A stretch of DNA of 64,000 nt from contig JAZRVO010000028.1 of the NCBI GenBank assembly GCA_045599185.1, positions 21,479-85,478 on the forward strand. The letters run 5' to 3'. Numbering within the stretch: the first letter of the stretch is position 1; each line of letters begins with the position of its first letter. The notes under the pieces were generated by a model. The model had not been told where the DNA came from and ran no database searches. It saw only the letters and a list, made by a program, of their open reading frames with translations. This stretch comes from UBA1240 sp045599185 (GTDB lineage: Bacteria; Spirochaetota; Spirochaetia; Treponematales; Treponemataceae). Of this stretch, positions 41,970 through 51,528 are shown piece after piece. Made by a program: the position numbers and the translations under genes.

Positions 41970-42065
41970 TAAATTTCTTCGGTTTTACTTTAACCATGGA
42001 ATTGTTTTCCAGTTTGCTATTTTTAAGGTTTCTTAAAATTAATTACAATAAAAGGAGTATTAAAG

Positions 42066-42689
42066 ATGACACCATCTACACAGGAAGAATTCTGCAAGGA
42101 TGTTCGAGACCTTCTGGAATTTTACTTTAAGGTAAGCGAAAAACGAAAATCGGGAGTTCAGAAACTACTGTCAGAAGTTTTATCATACGCTCACCCGGAT
42201 ATTTCTATAGACTGCTCAATAAAAATGAGAACAGCCGACAATAACAGCCTGAACTATAAAGGGTATTTTGTTTCAAATGAAGTATTTAATGCTAATAAAG
42301 GTGAGGGATTAAAAAAAAGAAATGGAGAAAAAGTTCAGATTACTGATGAACATATCATTCCCAAAGCCGTTGTCATTGAATATTTGAAAGATGCATATAA
42401 AAACAACACTTTGTCAGATTCAATGATTCTTTACATGACAAAGCTGCTTAGTTATTCCTGCCTTGTTACAGCTGAAGAAAATGATTTATTACAAAAGCAA
42501 GGCTTACAGAGAAAAATGCCTGACGGATGGCATTTCCCAGAAGATTTGGATTTTGCAAAAGAAGACTTGCCGGATTTAGAAAAGCTGGATTTTTTTGCCC
42601 GTTATAAAAAGGCGGGGATTATGTATGTGGAAAATCCAAATGTAGATAAAGTTAAAAAAGAATATGGCGGATATAAAAACTTTTACTAA
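42066..42689 (+). CDS. Hypothetical protein, accessory region
   Basis: 207 residues, soluble, charged, no signal. I do not recognise it. An ITDEHIIPKAVVIEYL segment (about 97-112) faintly recalls the first half of an HNH nuclease motif, but the remaining Asn/His residues are not evident, so I do not assign nuclease activity. AAAGGAG precedes the ATG. The gene is AT-rich and follows the broken LRR gene; about 265 bp without a gene separate it from the next. Confidence 0.72.
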   Translation: MTPSTQEEFCKDVRDLLEFYFKVSEKRKSGVQKLLSEVLSYAHPDISIDCSIKMRTADNNSLNYKGYFVSNEVFNANKGEGLKKRNGEKVQITDEHIIPKAVVIEYLKDAYKNNTLSDSMILYMTKLLSYSCLVTAEENDLLQKQGLQRKMPDGWHFPEDLDFAKEDLPDLEKLDFFARYKKAGIMYVENPNVDKVKKEYGGYKNFY

Positions 42690-42954
42690 ACGTTGATTCT
42701 TGATGAAAAGATAATACCGTCCTTTTTTTAAACTTTTCCAGAAATCTTCATATATTATATAGGCTTTAATGTAGGCTTTTATGCCTTTTGATTTCCCCTG
42801 ATCAGGGAATGATTTTCGGGCTTTTATCCAAGTTATCCCAAGGAGAGGCGAAACTGGGTGCATGCAAACTGGATGTGTGAGTCACGGGACTTGAAGAATG
42901 AGCTGTGCAGCGTTTGCTGTACAGTTCTTCCTTTGTTATTTTGGAGTTGCAGTT

Positions 42955-43449
42955 ATGTCTATGCCAGTAATACGGACTGATTTTGAATTGACAGATTTTC
43001 ATGTGGAAAAATATGTGGAGACCTGCTCCTGTCCTGCTATTACTTATCACATTTACGACAAGTCCATGTATGACTATCTTCCGGGAGCAGCAGAACGTGG
43101 TCAGCTGGATTATTTTACGGTTCATATTCCGGGTTTAAAAATTGACGAATTTACCGAAATGCTTGTTCAGCTTGACAAGCTGTTGTGTACAAAAATATTT
43201 CCTGCTTATGGAGAATCTGTTACGGAACGTTTTTTAGAAGAATTCATCGAACAGTTTTATCCTGAAAAGGAATATGAATTCATCGTCAAATTTGGAAAAG
43301 ATGTCTGCATAATTGATAATGTTCAGAATGATGGGGAATCTTCTGCGGATTTTGCATTGTCTGGCAGGCAGCTTGCGTTTATGGAAAAGTCAGGGAAACT
43401 GAGAAAACGTTCTGATCGTAAACCACTCAAGGAATTTTTAAAAGATTGA
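42955..43449 (+). CDS. Hypothetical protein, accessory region
   Basis: 164 residues, acidic, alpha/beta in appearance, no membrane segment when started at ATG 42955 (GGAG 9 bp upstream). The longer frame from 42898 would add a hydrophobic stretch without a ribosome site. I do not recognise the family. It is followed after 15 bp by another hypothetical, with which it probably forms an operon through 44890. Confidence 0.68.
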   Translation: MSMPVIRTDFELTDFHVEKYVETCSCPAITYHIYDKSMYDYLPGAAERGQLDYFTVHIPGLKIDEFTEMLVQLDKLLCTKIFPAYGESVTERFLEEFIEQFYPEKEYEFIVKFGKDVCIIDNVQNDGESSADFALSGRQLAFMEKSGKLRKRSDRKPLKEFLKD

Positions 43450-43464
43450 TTTCGAGGTGCTGAT

Positions 43465-44217
43465 ATGGGATTATTAAAATTTCAGAACTATATATTTGAA
43501 GGTGAAAAATCAAATCTTGATAATGTTTATAATTATCTAAAAGGTCAGTTTGCAAAGGAAAGCGGAATTGACTGGAGTGAAGATAGCGGATGTGGCATTG
43601 AGTTTGACAATCAAGATGTTTCTGAAATACTTAAGGTTCATATAGATTCCCGCAGTTATTTTGTAAGTCCTTTCAAAGAAATTGCAGCACAAAAAAATGT
43701 GTCTCTCTATTATTCATGCGGTTCAGAAATGGGCGGCTGCGACACCAATGACTGTGACGAAAAATATTTTAAATGGAAGCCCGAAAATCTTGAACGCTAC
43801 GGCTTTAGGGTTCTGGCAATCGTTCAGAAATTAAAAGACGGAACAGTAAATAAATGGGAAGACTGCAACAGAAAGTTCTGGACTCTGAAATCCGTAAAGA
43901 AGCGCATAAGGCATTTGGACGGCGAGGTTTATTTCTGTCTTTCGGAAGGCTGTGCCGACATAGACCATAGTGAACTTGATGAGCTTATCAAAAACGGAAA
44001 TGCTTCCATTTATGATATCTACACCATGATGGATGATATGCTTTCGTGGTGCGAAGACCAGTATCCGGAGTTTTTTGCAGTTACCAATGACAGGGAAGGC
44101 AAATACTTTGAGCTGGACAAGCCGGTCATCTATGTTGATTCTTTTAAAGAAGAAAAACCGTTGCCTGCAGTGGGTGCTGAAACAGATTCTGATGATAATA
44201 TGGAAGTGCCATTTTAA
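43465..44217 (+). CDS. Hypothetical protein, accessory region
   Basis: 250 residues, soluble, acidic, with Cys pairs at CGSEMGGCDTNDCDE that could bind metal. No family recognised. GAGGTG precedes the ATG. It lies 15 bp after the previous gene and 16 bp before the alpha/beta hydrolase, so these three are likely co-transcribed. Confidence 0.72.
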   Translation: MGLLKFQNYIFEGEKSNLDNVYNYLKGQFAKESGIDWSEDSGCGIEFDNQDVSEILKVHIDSRSYFVSPFKEIAAQKNVSLYYSCGSEMGGCDTNDCDEKYFKWKPENLERYGFRVLAIVQKLKDGTVNKWEDCNRKFWTLKSVKKRIRHLDGEVYFCLSEGCADIDHSELDELIKNGNASIYDIYTMMDDMLSWCEDQYPEFFAVTNDREGKYFELDKPVIYVDSFKEEKPLPAVGAETDSDDNMEVPF

Positions 44218-44233
44218 TAAGGAGTAGCGAAAA

Positions 44234-44890
44234 ATGCAGAAAAAAGCTTTGTTTGTTCATGGATTCAATTCTGGTAGCGATTCTTCTACAGGAGCTCAGG
44301 TAAAAAAATACCTTGAAGAAGGACACTATTATGGAGAAAAATATTCAGTTGATGTTTTTGATTTTGACATGCTCAATCCAAAAGAGACCATCGGAAGAAT
44401 CTGGGATGCTTCAAAATCTCATGAATACAATCTGATTGTAGGTCATTCTCTTGGCGGTTTTTATGTTCTTGCTTCTCCGTATGACATCCAGAAAATTGTC
44501 ATAAATCCGTGCATGTTCCCTTCTGTAGAAATTCCAAAGCTGGATGATAACCATGTTGTAACTCCACAGCTGATTAAACAATGGAAGATGCTAGAAAGTG
44601 AAATCTATTGCCAGATTGACCCTGAAACAAAAGACCTGATTACTGGTGTCTTTGGAGAATCTGATCCGCTTTTTTCTTATTACGAAAAATTCCAGTCGGT
44701 TTACGGAAAGTGGCGTGCCGTAAAAGTTCCGGGCGAGCATAAGTTCACGGATGAGCAGATAAAAGTCGCCCTTGACGCTGGCTTTTACGGCACAAAGCCG
44801 CTTCCTGGTTCATGCGCCCCCATGAGCTTTGAAGGTTCAGATGAGTATGATGACGAAGCTTTCATCAAGGCATTGCAGAAAAAACCGTGA
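44234..44890 (+). CDS. YqiA/UPF0227-like alpha/beta hydrolase
   Basis: 218 residues. N-terminal strand and oxyanion region KALFVHGFNSGSDSS, nucleophile elbow GHSLGG (Ser about 77), candidate acid in FGESDPLF and catalytic His in VPGEHKF. This matches the small esterases of the YqiA/UPF0227 type that act on short acyl esters; the substrate is unknown. AAGGAGTAG precedes the ATG. Last gene of the 42955-44890 group. Confidence 0.82.
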   Translation: MQKKALFVHGFNSGSDSSTGAQVKKYLEEGHYYGEKYSVDVFDFDMLNPKETIGRIWDASKSHEYNLIVGHSLGGFYVLASPYDIQKIVINPCMFPSVEIPKLDDNHVVTPQLIKQWKMLESEIYCQIDPETKDLITGVFGESDPLFSYYEKFQSVYGKWRAVKVPGEHKFTDEQIKVALDAGFYGTKPLPGSCAPMSFEGSDEYDDEAFIKALQKKP

Positions 44891-44957
44891 TTTTGCTATA
44901 AAATAAATGCACTAGCAATATTGCATATTCATTTTACAGCAGCGAGAAAAACCAAAC

Positions 44958-45557
44958 ATGACAAATCTGGAAAAAAAAGCAGAAGCTTTTCAAATAAACA
45001 GCCAGCAGGAACTTGAAAAATATTATTCAGAAAACGTAAAGGAATTAAGTACCTGCACCAATCGCAACGTAACAATATCTGGCGTTATCGAAGACTATAA
45101 AAAAGCCCTTGCCCTGCTAAAATACAAAAACATCAATATCAAAGACAATTTTAACCGCGAACTTTTCAATCAGATTCTGGCAAAAATAAAAGCAATTGGC
45201 ATAACAAACTGGCAGACAGAAATGCCAGAACTTAAACTTTACAGGAACTATCTGATTGAAGAAGCAAGCAAAAAAGACAAACAAGCCGCGCAAAGCTTTA
45301 ACAACATGCTTTCTGATGATTACATAAAAAATACAGACAAAGAAATCCTTCAGCTTTTTTATCAGGCATTTTCACATTACGTGGAAATTTCCGTTAACCT
45401 GCACCAGTATACAAAAACAACAATCATTACAAACAACAGAATCGGTAATTCCTGCTTTGAAGACTTAAAAAGCAAATACCGCGATGAAAAAACCATAAAA
45501 GACATTGATAACATAAAAAACTTTTTGAATGCGATGATTGAAGAAATATCAGGATAA
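44958..45557 (+). CDS. Hypothetical protein
   Basis: 199 residues, predicted almost entirely helical, Lys-rich, no signal or membrane segment. I do not recognise it. AGCGAGAA precedes the ATG weakly. It is the last gene of the AT-rich accessory stretch, convergent with the methyltransferase gene. Confidence 0.7.
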   Translation: MTNLEKKAEAFQINSQQELEKYYSENVKELSTCTNRNVTISGVIEDYKKALALLKYKNINIKDNFNRELFNQILAKIKAIGITNWQTEMPELKLYRNYLIEEASKKDKQAAQSFNNMLSDDYIKNTDKEILQLFYQAFSHYVEISVNLHQYTKTTIITNNRIGNSCFEDLKSKYRDEKTIKDIDNIKNFLNAMIEEISG

Positions 45558-45701
45558 CACGCGCAGAAAAATCGCACTGCAAGCGGCTTCAAACTTACAG
45601 GCAAAAAAATATTTTGTTCCGGGCAACGCAAGATTTCCTTCTTTTTTGCACCAAACCGCAAAACTTACAAAAATTGAACGCTTTGCTTGCGCAAAGCTTC
45701 T

Positions 45702-46361
45702 TCATTTTTCCGCAATATTTTCTGTTACCGCATTCTGTGCCTGTCCGCCCTCTTCCGCCCGGTACGAAACCGCAATACCGTCGCCGGTCTGGTAAAAATC
45801 GGTTTTAAATTCCGTATTAGCCTTTAAAAACGCAATATATTTGCGTATTTTTTTTACCAGCTTTTTTGTACTGTAGTTGTGGGTCAGGCTTAAATTTTCT
45901 ACCATGCCATGAAACGACAGATTATCGCTTATAAAAACGCCGCCGGGCGCAAGATTTTCCTTATATTTTTCAAAAAACTTCATGTACTGGGCTTTTGCCG
46001 CGTCTATAAAAATCAAATCAAATTCACCATCAATCTGACTAAAAAGCGCATCTTCGTTTATTGCGGTAATGCGGTTTTCAAGCCCGGCTTTTTTTATATT
46101 CAGCTGGGCTTTTATAAAACGGTCAATATCAATTTCAATTGTGGTAACATAAATGTCATCAGCAATAGAAGCAAAGCGGATTGCGCTATAGGCAATTGCC
46201 GTACCAATTTCCAGAATGCGCTTAATCTTATGCTCGCGAATATAATTGCAGATAAACTCAATGCCGTCGTCAAACATAATCGGAATGTCGTTTTTTTGGG
46301 CAAAAGCTTTCATTTCTTCAATATTTTCAGCAAAACCGCTGTTTTCTATAAAATCGCTCAT
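45702..46361 (-). CDS. Class I SAM-dependent O-methyltransferase (TrmR/YrrM-like)
   Basis: 219 residues. Rossmann-fold SAM site ILEIGTAIAYSAIRFA (motif I), ITAINEDA, and metal-binding Asp in FDLIFIDAAKAQYMKFFE followed by APGGVFISDNLSFHG. This is the O-methyltransferase family 3 layout; bacterial members include TrmR, which methylates 5-hydroxyuridine at the wobble position of tRNA. That substrate is inference. ATG 46361 has AAAGG 7 bp upstream. The gene starts 11 bp after the LTA-synthase-like gene, so they form an operon. Confidence 0.87.
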   Translation of the reverse strand: MSDFIENSGFAENIEEMKAFAQKNDIPIMFDDGIEFICNYIREHKIKRILEIGTAIAYSAIRFASIADDIYVTTIEIDIDRFIKAQLNIKKAGLENRITAINEDALFSQIDGEFDLIFIDAAKAQYMKFFEKYKENLAPGGVFISDNLSFHGMVENLSLTHNYSTKKLVKKIRKYIAFLKANTEFKTDFYQTGDGIAVSYRAEEGGQAQNAVTENIAEK

Positions 46362-46372
46362 TTTTCTACCTT

Positions 46373-48526
46373 TCAATTTTGCATTTTGCCCGTATTTTCT
46401 CCGGCAAGCGAATCAAAAATACGCCTGTAATAATCGTGGTCCAGTACCAGCGCCGAAAATTTCAGCTGGTTCTGCAATTTTTCCTTAACGGCAGTAATTT
46501 CTGCCGGGTCAGCATTCTGCCCGTCGTGGGTAAGCGCCGTGCCCTTGGAACCGTTGTATTTCAGCCTGTCGGTAACAACGTTTGTACTTTTGAAAACGAT
46601 AAACGGTTCGGTATCGCAAAAAATATCGTGCCCCATCAAAAGTCTGCTGTCGTAAGGCAACCCGAAAAGGTTTGAAAGGGTCGGAATAATATCCAGATTG
46701 CAGCAGTATTTTTCAACCACTTCCCTTTCCTGCCCAGGATTAAACAGAATGAAAGCACTTTCAAAAAGCCCGAAAGTTACGTCAAGATTCTTTCCGCTTA
46801 TAAGCCGCAGCTGCTTGGGTTCCAGCCCGTAAGGCCAGTGGTCGGCCGCAAGGGCAATTACCGTATTTTCGGCAATTCCGTACTCGTTCAATGTGTCCAG
46901 CAAATAGCCCAGTGCCCGGTCAAGTTCAATGTTGCAGGCAAAAAAAGCCTTAATCGCTTCATCATAGTCCAAATCTTTCACCAAACCCTGATTTTTAATC
47001 GCCATCGCGTTGGCATAAAAATCGTAAGGCAGGTGGCCGCTAATGGTCATGTAATATGCATGAAAAGGCTGACAGTCGATGTATTCTTTCAAAGTTTCCT
47101 GCATCATTTCAAAATCGCTGTCCGGCCACTTGGCGGTGGTTCTGTAGCCTTCGCCCATTGAATAAAAATCGTAGCCCAAATTCGGGTGGGTTAAATTGCG
47201 GTCGTAATAGCTGCCCAGATAATTGTGGTAGGCCTTTGTTGTGTACCCAAGCTTTTTAAACTGGTTTCCAAGGGCAAAAGGCAGGTAATTTTTTGACGAA
47301 TCCTTAAAACTGTAAGTGCCCAGTTTTGGCAAAAGCCCGGTACAGTTTACATATTCCCCGTCGGTGGTAGAAATTTCCCAGTAAGGGTTGTAAAAATGGC
47401 TGAAATAATAACCTTCGTTCAGCATTTTGTACAAAGTGGGGGTTAAATCGCTGCGTATGCAGTAAGGCGAAAAACTTTCCGCGGTAATGTAAATAAGGTT
47501 TTTGCCTTCAAAAATGCCGGTATGGTCATTTTTTTTGTCGCCTTTTATGCTGGCAAAGTAGCGGTCAATCTGGTGAAATTCTTCCCCGGCATCATCGGCA
47601 AGCAGTTTTTCAAAATCAATAGGCAGAATATTGTATTCACTTTCCGGCGCAGCATTTTCACCCGCTGCACCGTTTGCGCCATTCGTGCCGTTTTTGGCAG
47701 CGCTGGCTTCAAATTCTTTCAGCAAGTTTTCGTCTGCCACAAGCTGAATATGTTCACTTTTTGAAGGAATTTTTTCAAACAAGTCCTTGCCCAAAGCAAG
47801 TATTTTTTTATTTATCTGCAAATTTTCCGGCAGCCACAAGTTTTTTGCATCCGTCGCCACGGACTGCAATACGCCAACCGCAGCAACCTGCTCGTTTATT
47901 GGGCATTTTTGCGTAAACACCAAAAACGGCGAATTGGGCAAGGCAGCTGTTGCAGAAACATAAACAAAACCTGCCGCTTTAAGCAGAACGCAAATGCAAA
48001 AGGCAGACAGAACGGAAATGTAAGTTTTTTTCATTTTTCTGCTGTGCCGCTGGTAAAAAAATGCCGCCAAAAGACCTGCAAAAAAACAGCACAGCATAAA
48101 AATTAAGGCAACACGGTTTTTAATCATTGTGCCTTTTACAATCTGGCCAAAATTGGTTAAAGCTTCGGTGCCGCGCAAAAGTGCATCAAGCGAAGCAAAG
48201 CTTGAAAAAACACCGAAATAACAGATTTGAACGGCAAAAACAAGCAAAAACCCAAGCTGGCTTAAAATTATAAAAGCCGCTTTAAGGCAGCAAGGCAAAA
48301 TAAAGGCAATAAAGGCTGCAAAAAAAGCGGTACAAATTTCAAATAAAAAAACGCCGTAAGTTTTAAAGGAATTTTCCAGCAGGCAGAAACGGTTTATAAA
48401 AAGCTGACAGGCAATTAAAACGGCACTAAACCAAAGTGCCAGAAATAAAAAAACGGCAAAACTGCCGCTTTCGGCCCAGTTCCGCCCCGATTTTTCAACA
48501 TTTGCTAAATTTTTTTTCTGTTCCAT
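46373..48526 (-). CDS. LTA-synthase/MdoB-like sulfatase-fold phosphoglycerol transferase
   Basis: 717 residues. Five hydrophobic helices in the first 200 residues, a linker with a GTNGANGAAGENAAPE low-complexity insert, then an extracytoplasmic sulfatase-like domain: NLIYITAESFSPYC (with the Thr/Ser nucleophile position), EISTTDGEYVNCTGLLP, HAYYMTISGHLPYDF, and ALAADHWPYG (metal-binding Asp-His). The family moves phosphoglycerol-type groups onto glycolipids or glucans. In a diderm without LTA the acceptor could be a periplasmic glucan or surface glycolipid; unknown. ATG 48526 is chosen over GTG 48562; neither has a clear Shine-Dalgarno. Confidence 0.87.
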   Translation of the reverse strand: MEQKKNLANVEKSGRNWAESGSFAVFLFLALWFSAVLIACQLFINRFCLLENSFKTYGVFLFEICTAFFAAFIAFILPCCLKAAFIILSQLGFLLVFAVQICYFGVFSSFASLDALLRGTEALTNFGQIVKGTMIKNRVALIFMLCCFFAGLLAAFFYQRHSRKMKKTYISVLSAFCICVLLKAAGFVYVSATAALPNSPFLVFTQKCPINEQVAAVGVLQSVATDAKNLWLPENLQINKKILALGKDLFEKIPSKSEHIQLVADENLLKEFEASAAKNGTNGANGAAGENAAPESEYNILPIDFEKLLADDAGEEFHQIDRYFASIKGDKKNDHTGIFEGKNLIYITAESFSPYCIRSDLTPTLYKMLNEGYYFSHFYNPYWEISTTDGEYVNCTGLLPKLGTYSFKDSSKNYLPFALGNQFKKLGYTTKAYHNYLGSYYDRNLTHPNLGYDFYSMGEGYRTTAKWPDSDFEMMQETLKEYIDCQPFHAYYMTISGHLPYDFYANAMAIKNQGLVKDLDYDEAIKAFFACNIELDRALGYLLDTLNEYGIAENTVIALAADHWPYGLEPKQLRLISGKNLDVTFGLFESAFILFNPGQEREVVEKYCCNLDIIPTLSNLFGLPYDSRLLMGHDIFCDTEPFIVFKSTNVVTDRLKYNGSKGTALTHDGQNADPAEITAVKEKLQNQLKFSALVLDHDYYRRIFDSLAGENTGKMQN

Positions 48527-48670
48527 TTTTAAAACTAAAGGCACTAAAAACGCCGTCTGCACAGCGTTTTAATGCCTTCCATTCAATTTAATTTTCAGCC
48601 ATAAAAAACAACCCGGATTTCCAATAAATTTCTGCGTTATTAGGCAGCATTTACCTAAAAGGTAAAAATT

Positions 48671-48844
48671 CGAGTTTTCTGTAAAAGGCCAAAAGACATC
48701 AATATAATTGTGATGTAAACAGCCGCAGGACAGGCACGGACAAGAAAAAAAATACGCCGTGCGCATGCACAAGTCTTTTTTTCGTGGCAGGGACTGTCGA
48801 AAGGCTGTTTTTAAGCATTTCATATAAATTCAACATTCGGCCTA
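48671..48844 (-). repeat. 175-bp intergenic repeat, copy 2
   Basis: Reverse complement of 5636-5815 with scattered changes; lies directly after the end of the minus-strand gene 48850-49980, as copy 1 lies after nrdG. Confidence 0.75.
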
Positions 48845-48849
48845 AAAAA

Positions 48850-49980
48850 TTACATGCCATACATAATCGAATCAGCAATCTGTTCTGCAATTGCCTTGCG
48901 GCAGCTGTTTAATGCCGCCCATTCCGATTTTGCAACGCTGGCTGTTTCAAAATTGCAAACGACAAGTTCGCGGTTCAATTTTACGTTGCGCACTTTAACG
49001 TCAGTTTTAAGAACAATCTTATAGCCTTCGTCAACCTTGTCGGCAGTTACATATTTAATCGTGCCGTAAACAAGATAAGTTACGCTGCCGCCAAAAAGTT
49101 CCTGTGCAGCCCTCTGCACTTTTGCATCGCTGCCGCTTGCAACTTCGGTGGTAAAGTCGCAGTTGCCAATGCTTGTAAAACCACGGTTAATAAGGGCAGA
49201 AAGCACGGCAGAAGATGTTTCGCTGTTGGAAGTGATTGGTTTGTCTGTTTTTGAAAAATCAACAATTGCAATTGAACCGCCGCTGGCGCGCATGTTGGTC
49301 ATTACTTTAAACGGAATTTCAGCCTTTGGAAGACTGACAAGTTCGCTTAAAGCCGGGTCTAAGTTTAAGGTGAAAGTTACGTAAGAATTGATTGTGTCGC
49401 CGTATGCAGGGCTTTCAAAACTTACGGTGCCGTCAGCGCTGCTGGCAATTACCTTTGAAGAAATTATTTTACTGCCGTCACTGGCAACTGAAGGATATGT
49501 AACGCACACGTTTACGCCCGATACGGCTTTATTGTTGTTAAAAACTTTTACGGCAAAAGGCTTGTTGAATGCCTTGCCCTTTACCGGCGTAGACGGCTTG
49601 CTTGTTACCTCAAAAGAAAATGCTGCCAGTGCCGATTCAAAATCAGCCTTCATCTGGCCGATTGTCTTTTCTATTTCCGGATATTTTTCAAAATCGTCAA
49701 TGTCTTTTCTCTGGCTTATTGCCACATAAATATTTCCGGCTTCATTAAAATCTCCGGCTGCCAAAACGCTGTCAAAAGAATTTTTTGCAGCCCGACATGC
49801 CAGAACAGATTCATCAACTGGTCTGGCGTTCGTACCTTCAAGGGTTTCCAAATCCGGTGCATGAATTTCTTCCGACTGCGGCTTATTTGCACTGGTTTCC
49901 TGTTCCGCCGATCCGGACGCAAAAACGAAACCAAAAGAAAATACCAAAGAAACTGCAACAATAAATAATCTTTTTTTCAA
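48850..49980 (-). CDS. Exported protein with a CsgG/FlgT-like C-terminal domain
   Basis: 376 residues. It starts at TTG 49980 (AGGAG 7 bp upstream; the frame upstream reads through the Shine-Dalgarno). Signal peptide KKRLFIVAVSLVFSFGFVFA followed by SGSAEQE; no lipobox Cys, so probably soluble periplasmic. Middle: a carboxypeptidase-regulatory or Ig-like beta domain (about 130-230). C-terminus (GGSIAIVDFSKTD..., KVQRAAQELFGGSVTYLVYGTI) resembles the alpha/beta CsgG/LPP20-type fold. Function unknown. Flanked by the 175-bp repeat. Confidence 0.8.
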   Translation of the reverse strand: MKKRLFIVAVSLVFSFGFVFASGSAEQETSANKPQSEEIHAPDLETLEGTNARPVDESVLACRAAKNSFDSVLAAGDFNEAGNIYVAISQRKDIDDFEKYPEIEKTIGQMKADFESALAAFSFEVTSKPSTPVKGKAFNKPFAVKVFNNNKAVSGVNVCVTYPSVASDGSKIISSKVIASSADGTVSFESPAYGDTINSYVTFTLNLDPALSELVSLPKAEIPFKVMTNMRASGGSIAIVDFSKTDKPITSNSETSSAVLSALINRGFTSIGNCDFTTEVASGSDAKVQRAAQELFGGSVTYLVYGTIKYVTADKVDEGYKIVLKTDVKVRNVKLNRELVVCNFETASVAKSEWAALNSCRKAIAEQIADSIMYGM

Positions 49981-50134
49981 AATAAAACTCCTGCAAAACA
50001 CAGCGAATATTTTTAAAGCCCGCGTGCTTACTTTAAAGCCCTACTATTCTAGGTAAAAACCCAATACGTTTCAAGTTTTAATATCAATTTTTTTCTTATT
50101 TCTACCAATAATAACGGAAAATTATTAAAAACCC

Positions 50135-50163
50135 TTGACGAGTAAAAAGCCTAGCACTAGATT
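50135..50163 (+). promoter_or_regulatory. Promoter of alr, leaderless configuration
   Basis: TTGACG (50135-50140), 17 bp, TAGATT (50158-50163); ATG at 50172, predicted start of transcription about 50170. No Shine-Dalgarno. Confidence 0.6.
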
Positions 50164-50171
50164 TATAAATT

Positions 50172-51332
50172 ATGAGAGCAACCCAAGCACACATTCACCT
50201 TGAAAATTTAAGCCATAACATAGAACTTATAAAAGAATTCGTACAAAATGACGCAAAAATCTGCATTCCGGTAAAGGCCGATGCCTACGGGCATGGTGCA
50301 ACGCGCATTGCAATTGCTGCAATAAAAAGCGGCGCAGATTTTCTTGCTGTAGCTTCAGTACAGGAAGGAATTGAACTGCGCGAAGCAGGCATTGTAGCGC
50401 CCATTTTGTGCCTTAGCCTTGCCACCCCGGATGAAATTCCGCTGATTATCGTACATTCAATTACCCCGCTGGTGTTTGACCGCGACTTTATCAAAAAACT
50501 TTCGTCTGCAGCAAAATCCATGCACCGTTCAATACCCGTACACTTAAAAATTGATACCGGCATGGGGCGCATCGGCTGCCAGCCTGAACAGGCTGCGCAA
50601 ATTGCCCGGCTTATAGACAGCGAAGAAGGCTTGTACCTTGAAGGCGTATGCACCCATTTTGCTGCTTCGGATTCTGTTGAACAGAGTGACATTGACTACA
50701 CAAATTTGCAGTTTGGACGTTTTACAAAAGCAATTGAAGACATAAAAAAAGCCGGAATTGATCCTGGAATCGTGCACTGTGCAAACAGCGGGGCTGTGCT
50801 TCTTCAGCCGCAAATGCACTGCGGCATGGTCCGCCCCGGCATCATCGTTTATGGCTATTTTCCCGATGAAGGCTGCGAAAATGAATGCATAAAAAACTTT
50901 TTGCAGCAAAAACTGAACAGGCAGATAGAATTTAAGCCGCTTATGGAAGTTAAAAGCCAGGTTGTTACCATTAAACGCGTCAAAAAAGGCGATTCAATTT
51001 CCTACGGCAGAACATGGATTGCAGAAGAAGACACTGATATTGCAACCATACCTATTGGTTACGCTGACGGCCTTAACAGAAAGCTTTCGCCCGGTGTTTC
51101 AGTAACAATCAACGGTAAGAAATTTCCGGTTGTAGGCCGTATCTGCATGGATCAGTGCATGGTTAACCTTGGCACAGACCACGGCGTACAGCTTTGGGAC
51201 AGCGTAACGATTTTTGGTCCTGCCCCGTCGTGCCTTACGGCTGCGGATCTGGCCAAAAACATTGGTACAATTCCCTACGAAATTACCTGCGGCATCAACA
51301 AGCGTGTGCCGCGCATTTACGTTAACAGTTAA
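50172..51332 (+). CDS. alr: Alanine racemase
   Basis: 386 residues, full length. PLP-dependent interconversion of L- and D-alanine for peptidoglycan. PLP-binding Lys35 in CIPVKADAYGHG, HLKIDTGMGRIG, the C-terminal domain with catalytic Tyr in ISYGRTWIAEEDT, and GRICMDQCMVNL near the dimer active site. The transcript appears leaderless. Single gene between AT-rich regions, followed by tRNA-Leu. Confidence 0.95.
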   Translation: MRATQAHIHLENLSHNIELIKEFVQNDAKICIPVKADAYGHGATRIAIAAIKSGADFLAVASVQEGIELREAGIVAPILCLSLATPDEIPLIIVHSITPLVFDRDFIKKLSSAAKSMHRSIPVHLKIDTGMGRIGCQPEQAAQIARLIDSEEGLYLEGVCTHFAASDSVEQSDIDYTNLQFGRFTKAIEDIKKAGIDPGIVHCANSGAVLLQPQMHCGMVRPGIIVYGYFPDEGCENECIKNFLQQKLNRQIEFKPLMEVKSQVVTIKRVKKGDSISYGRTWIAEEDTDIATIPIGYADGLNRKLSPGVSVTINGKKFPVVGRICMDQCMVNLGTDHGVQLWDSVTIFGPAPSCLTAADLAKNIGTIPYEITCGINKRVPRIYVNS

Positions 51333-51357
51333 ATTTCATTATTTTTGCCCCAGCATG

Positions 51358-51386
51358 TTGACAATATAATAAATTTAACTTATATT
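51358..51386 (+). promoter_or_regulatory. Promoter of tRNA-Leu(CAG)
   Basis: TTGACA (51358-51363), 17 bp, TATATT (51381-51386). Confidence 0.75.
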
Positions 51387-51413
51387 TTTGTTATTAAGTG
51401 CTTCGGCATTTCA

Positions 51414-51497
51414 GCCCAGATGGTGGAATTGGTAGACACGCTAGTTTCAGGTACTAGAGCTCTCACGGGCGTGCAAGTTCAAGTCTTGTTCTGGGCA
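51414..51497 (+). tRNA. tRNA-Leu (CAG)
   Basis: 84 nt with a class II long variable arm (CTCACGGGCGTG region). Acceptor GCCCAGA/TCTGGGC, anticodon CAG in CTAGT-TTCAGGT-ACTAG, T arm AGTTCAAGTCT, discriminator A; no CCA encoded. Confidence 0.93.
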
Positions 51498-51502
51498 CTT
51501 TA

Positions 51503-51528
51503 AACCGCTTTTACAAAAGCGGTTTTTT
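51503..51528 (+). terminator. Terminator of tRNA-Leu
   Basis: AACCGCTTTT pairs with AAAAGCGGTT around AC, then TTTT. Confidence 0.88.

Noticed and set aside
42360..42410. HNH nuclease in the 42066-42689 protein
   Set aside because: Only an EHIIP segment resembles the motif; the required Asn and second His are not visible.
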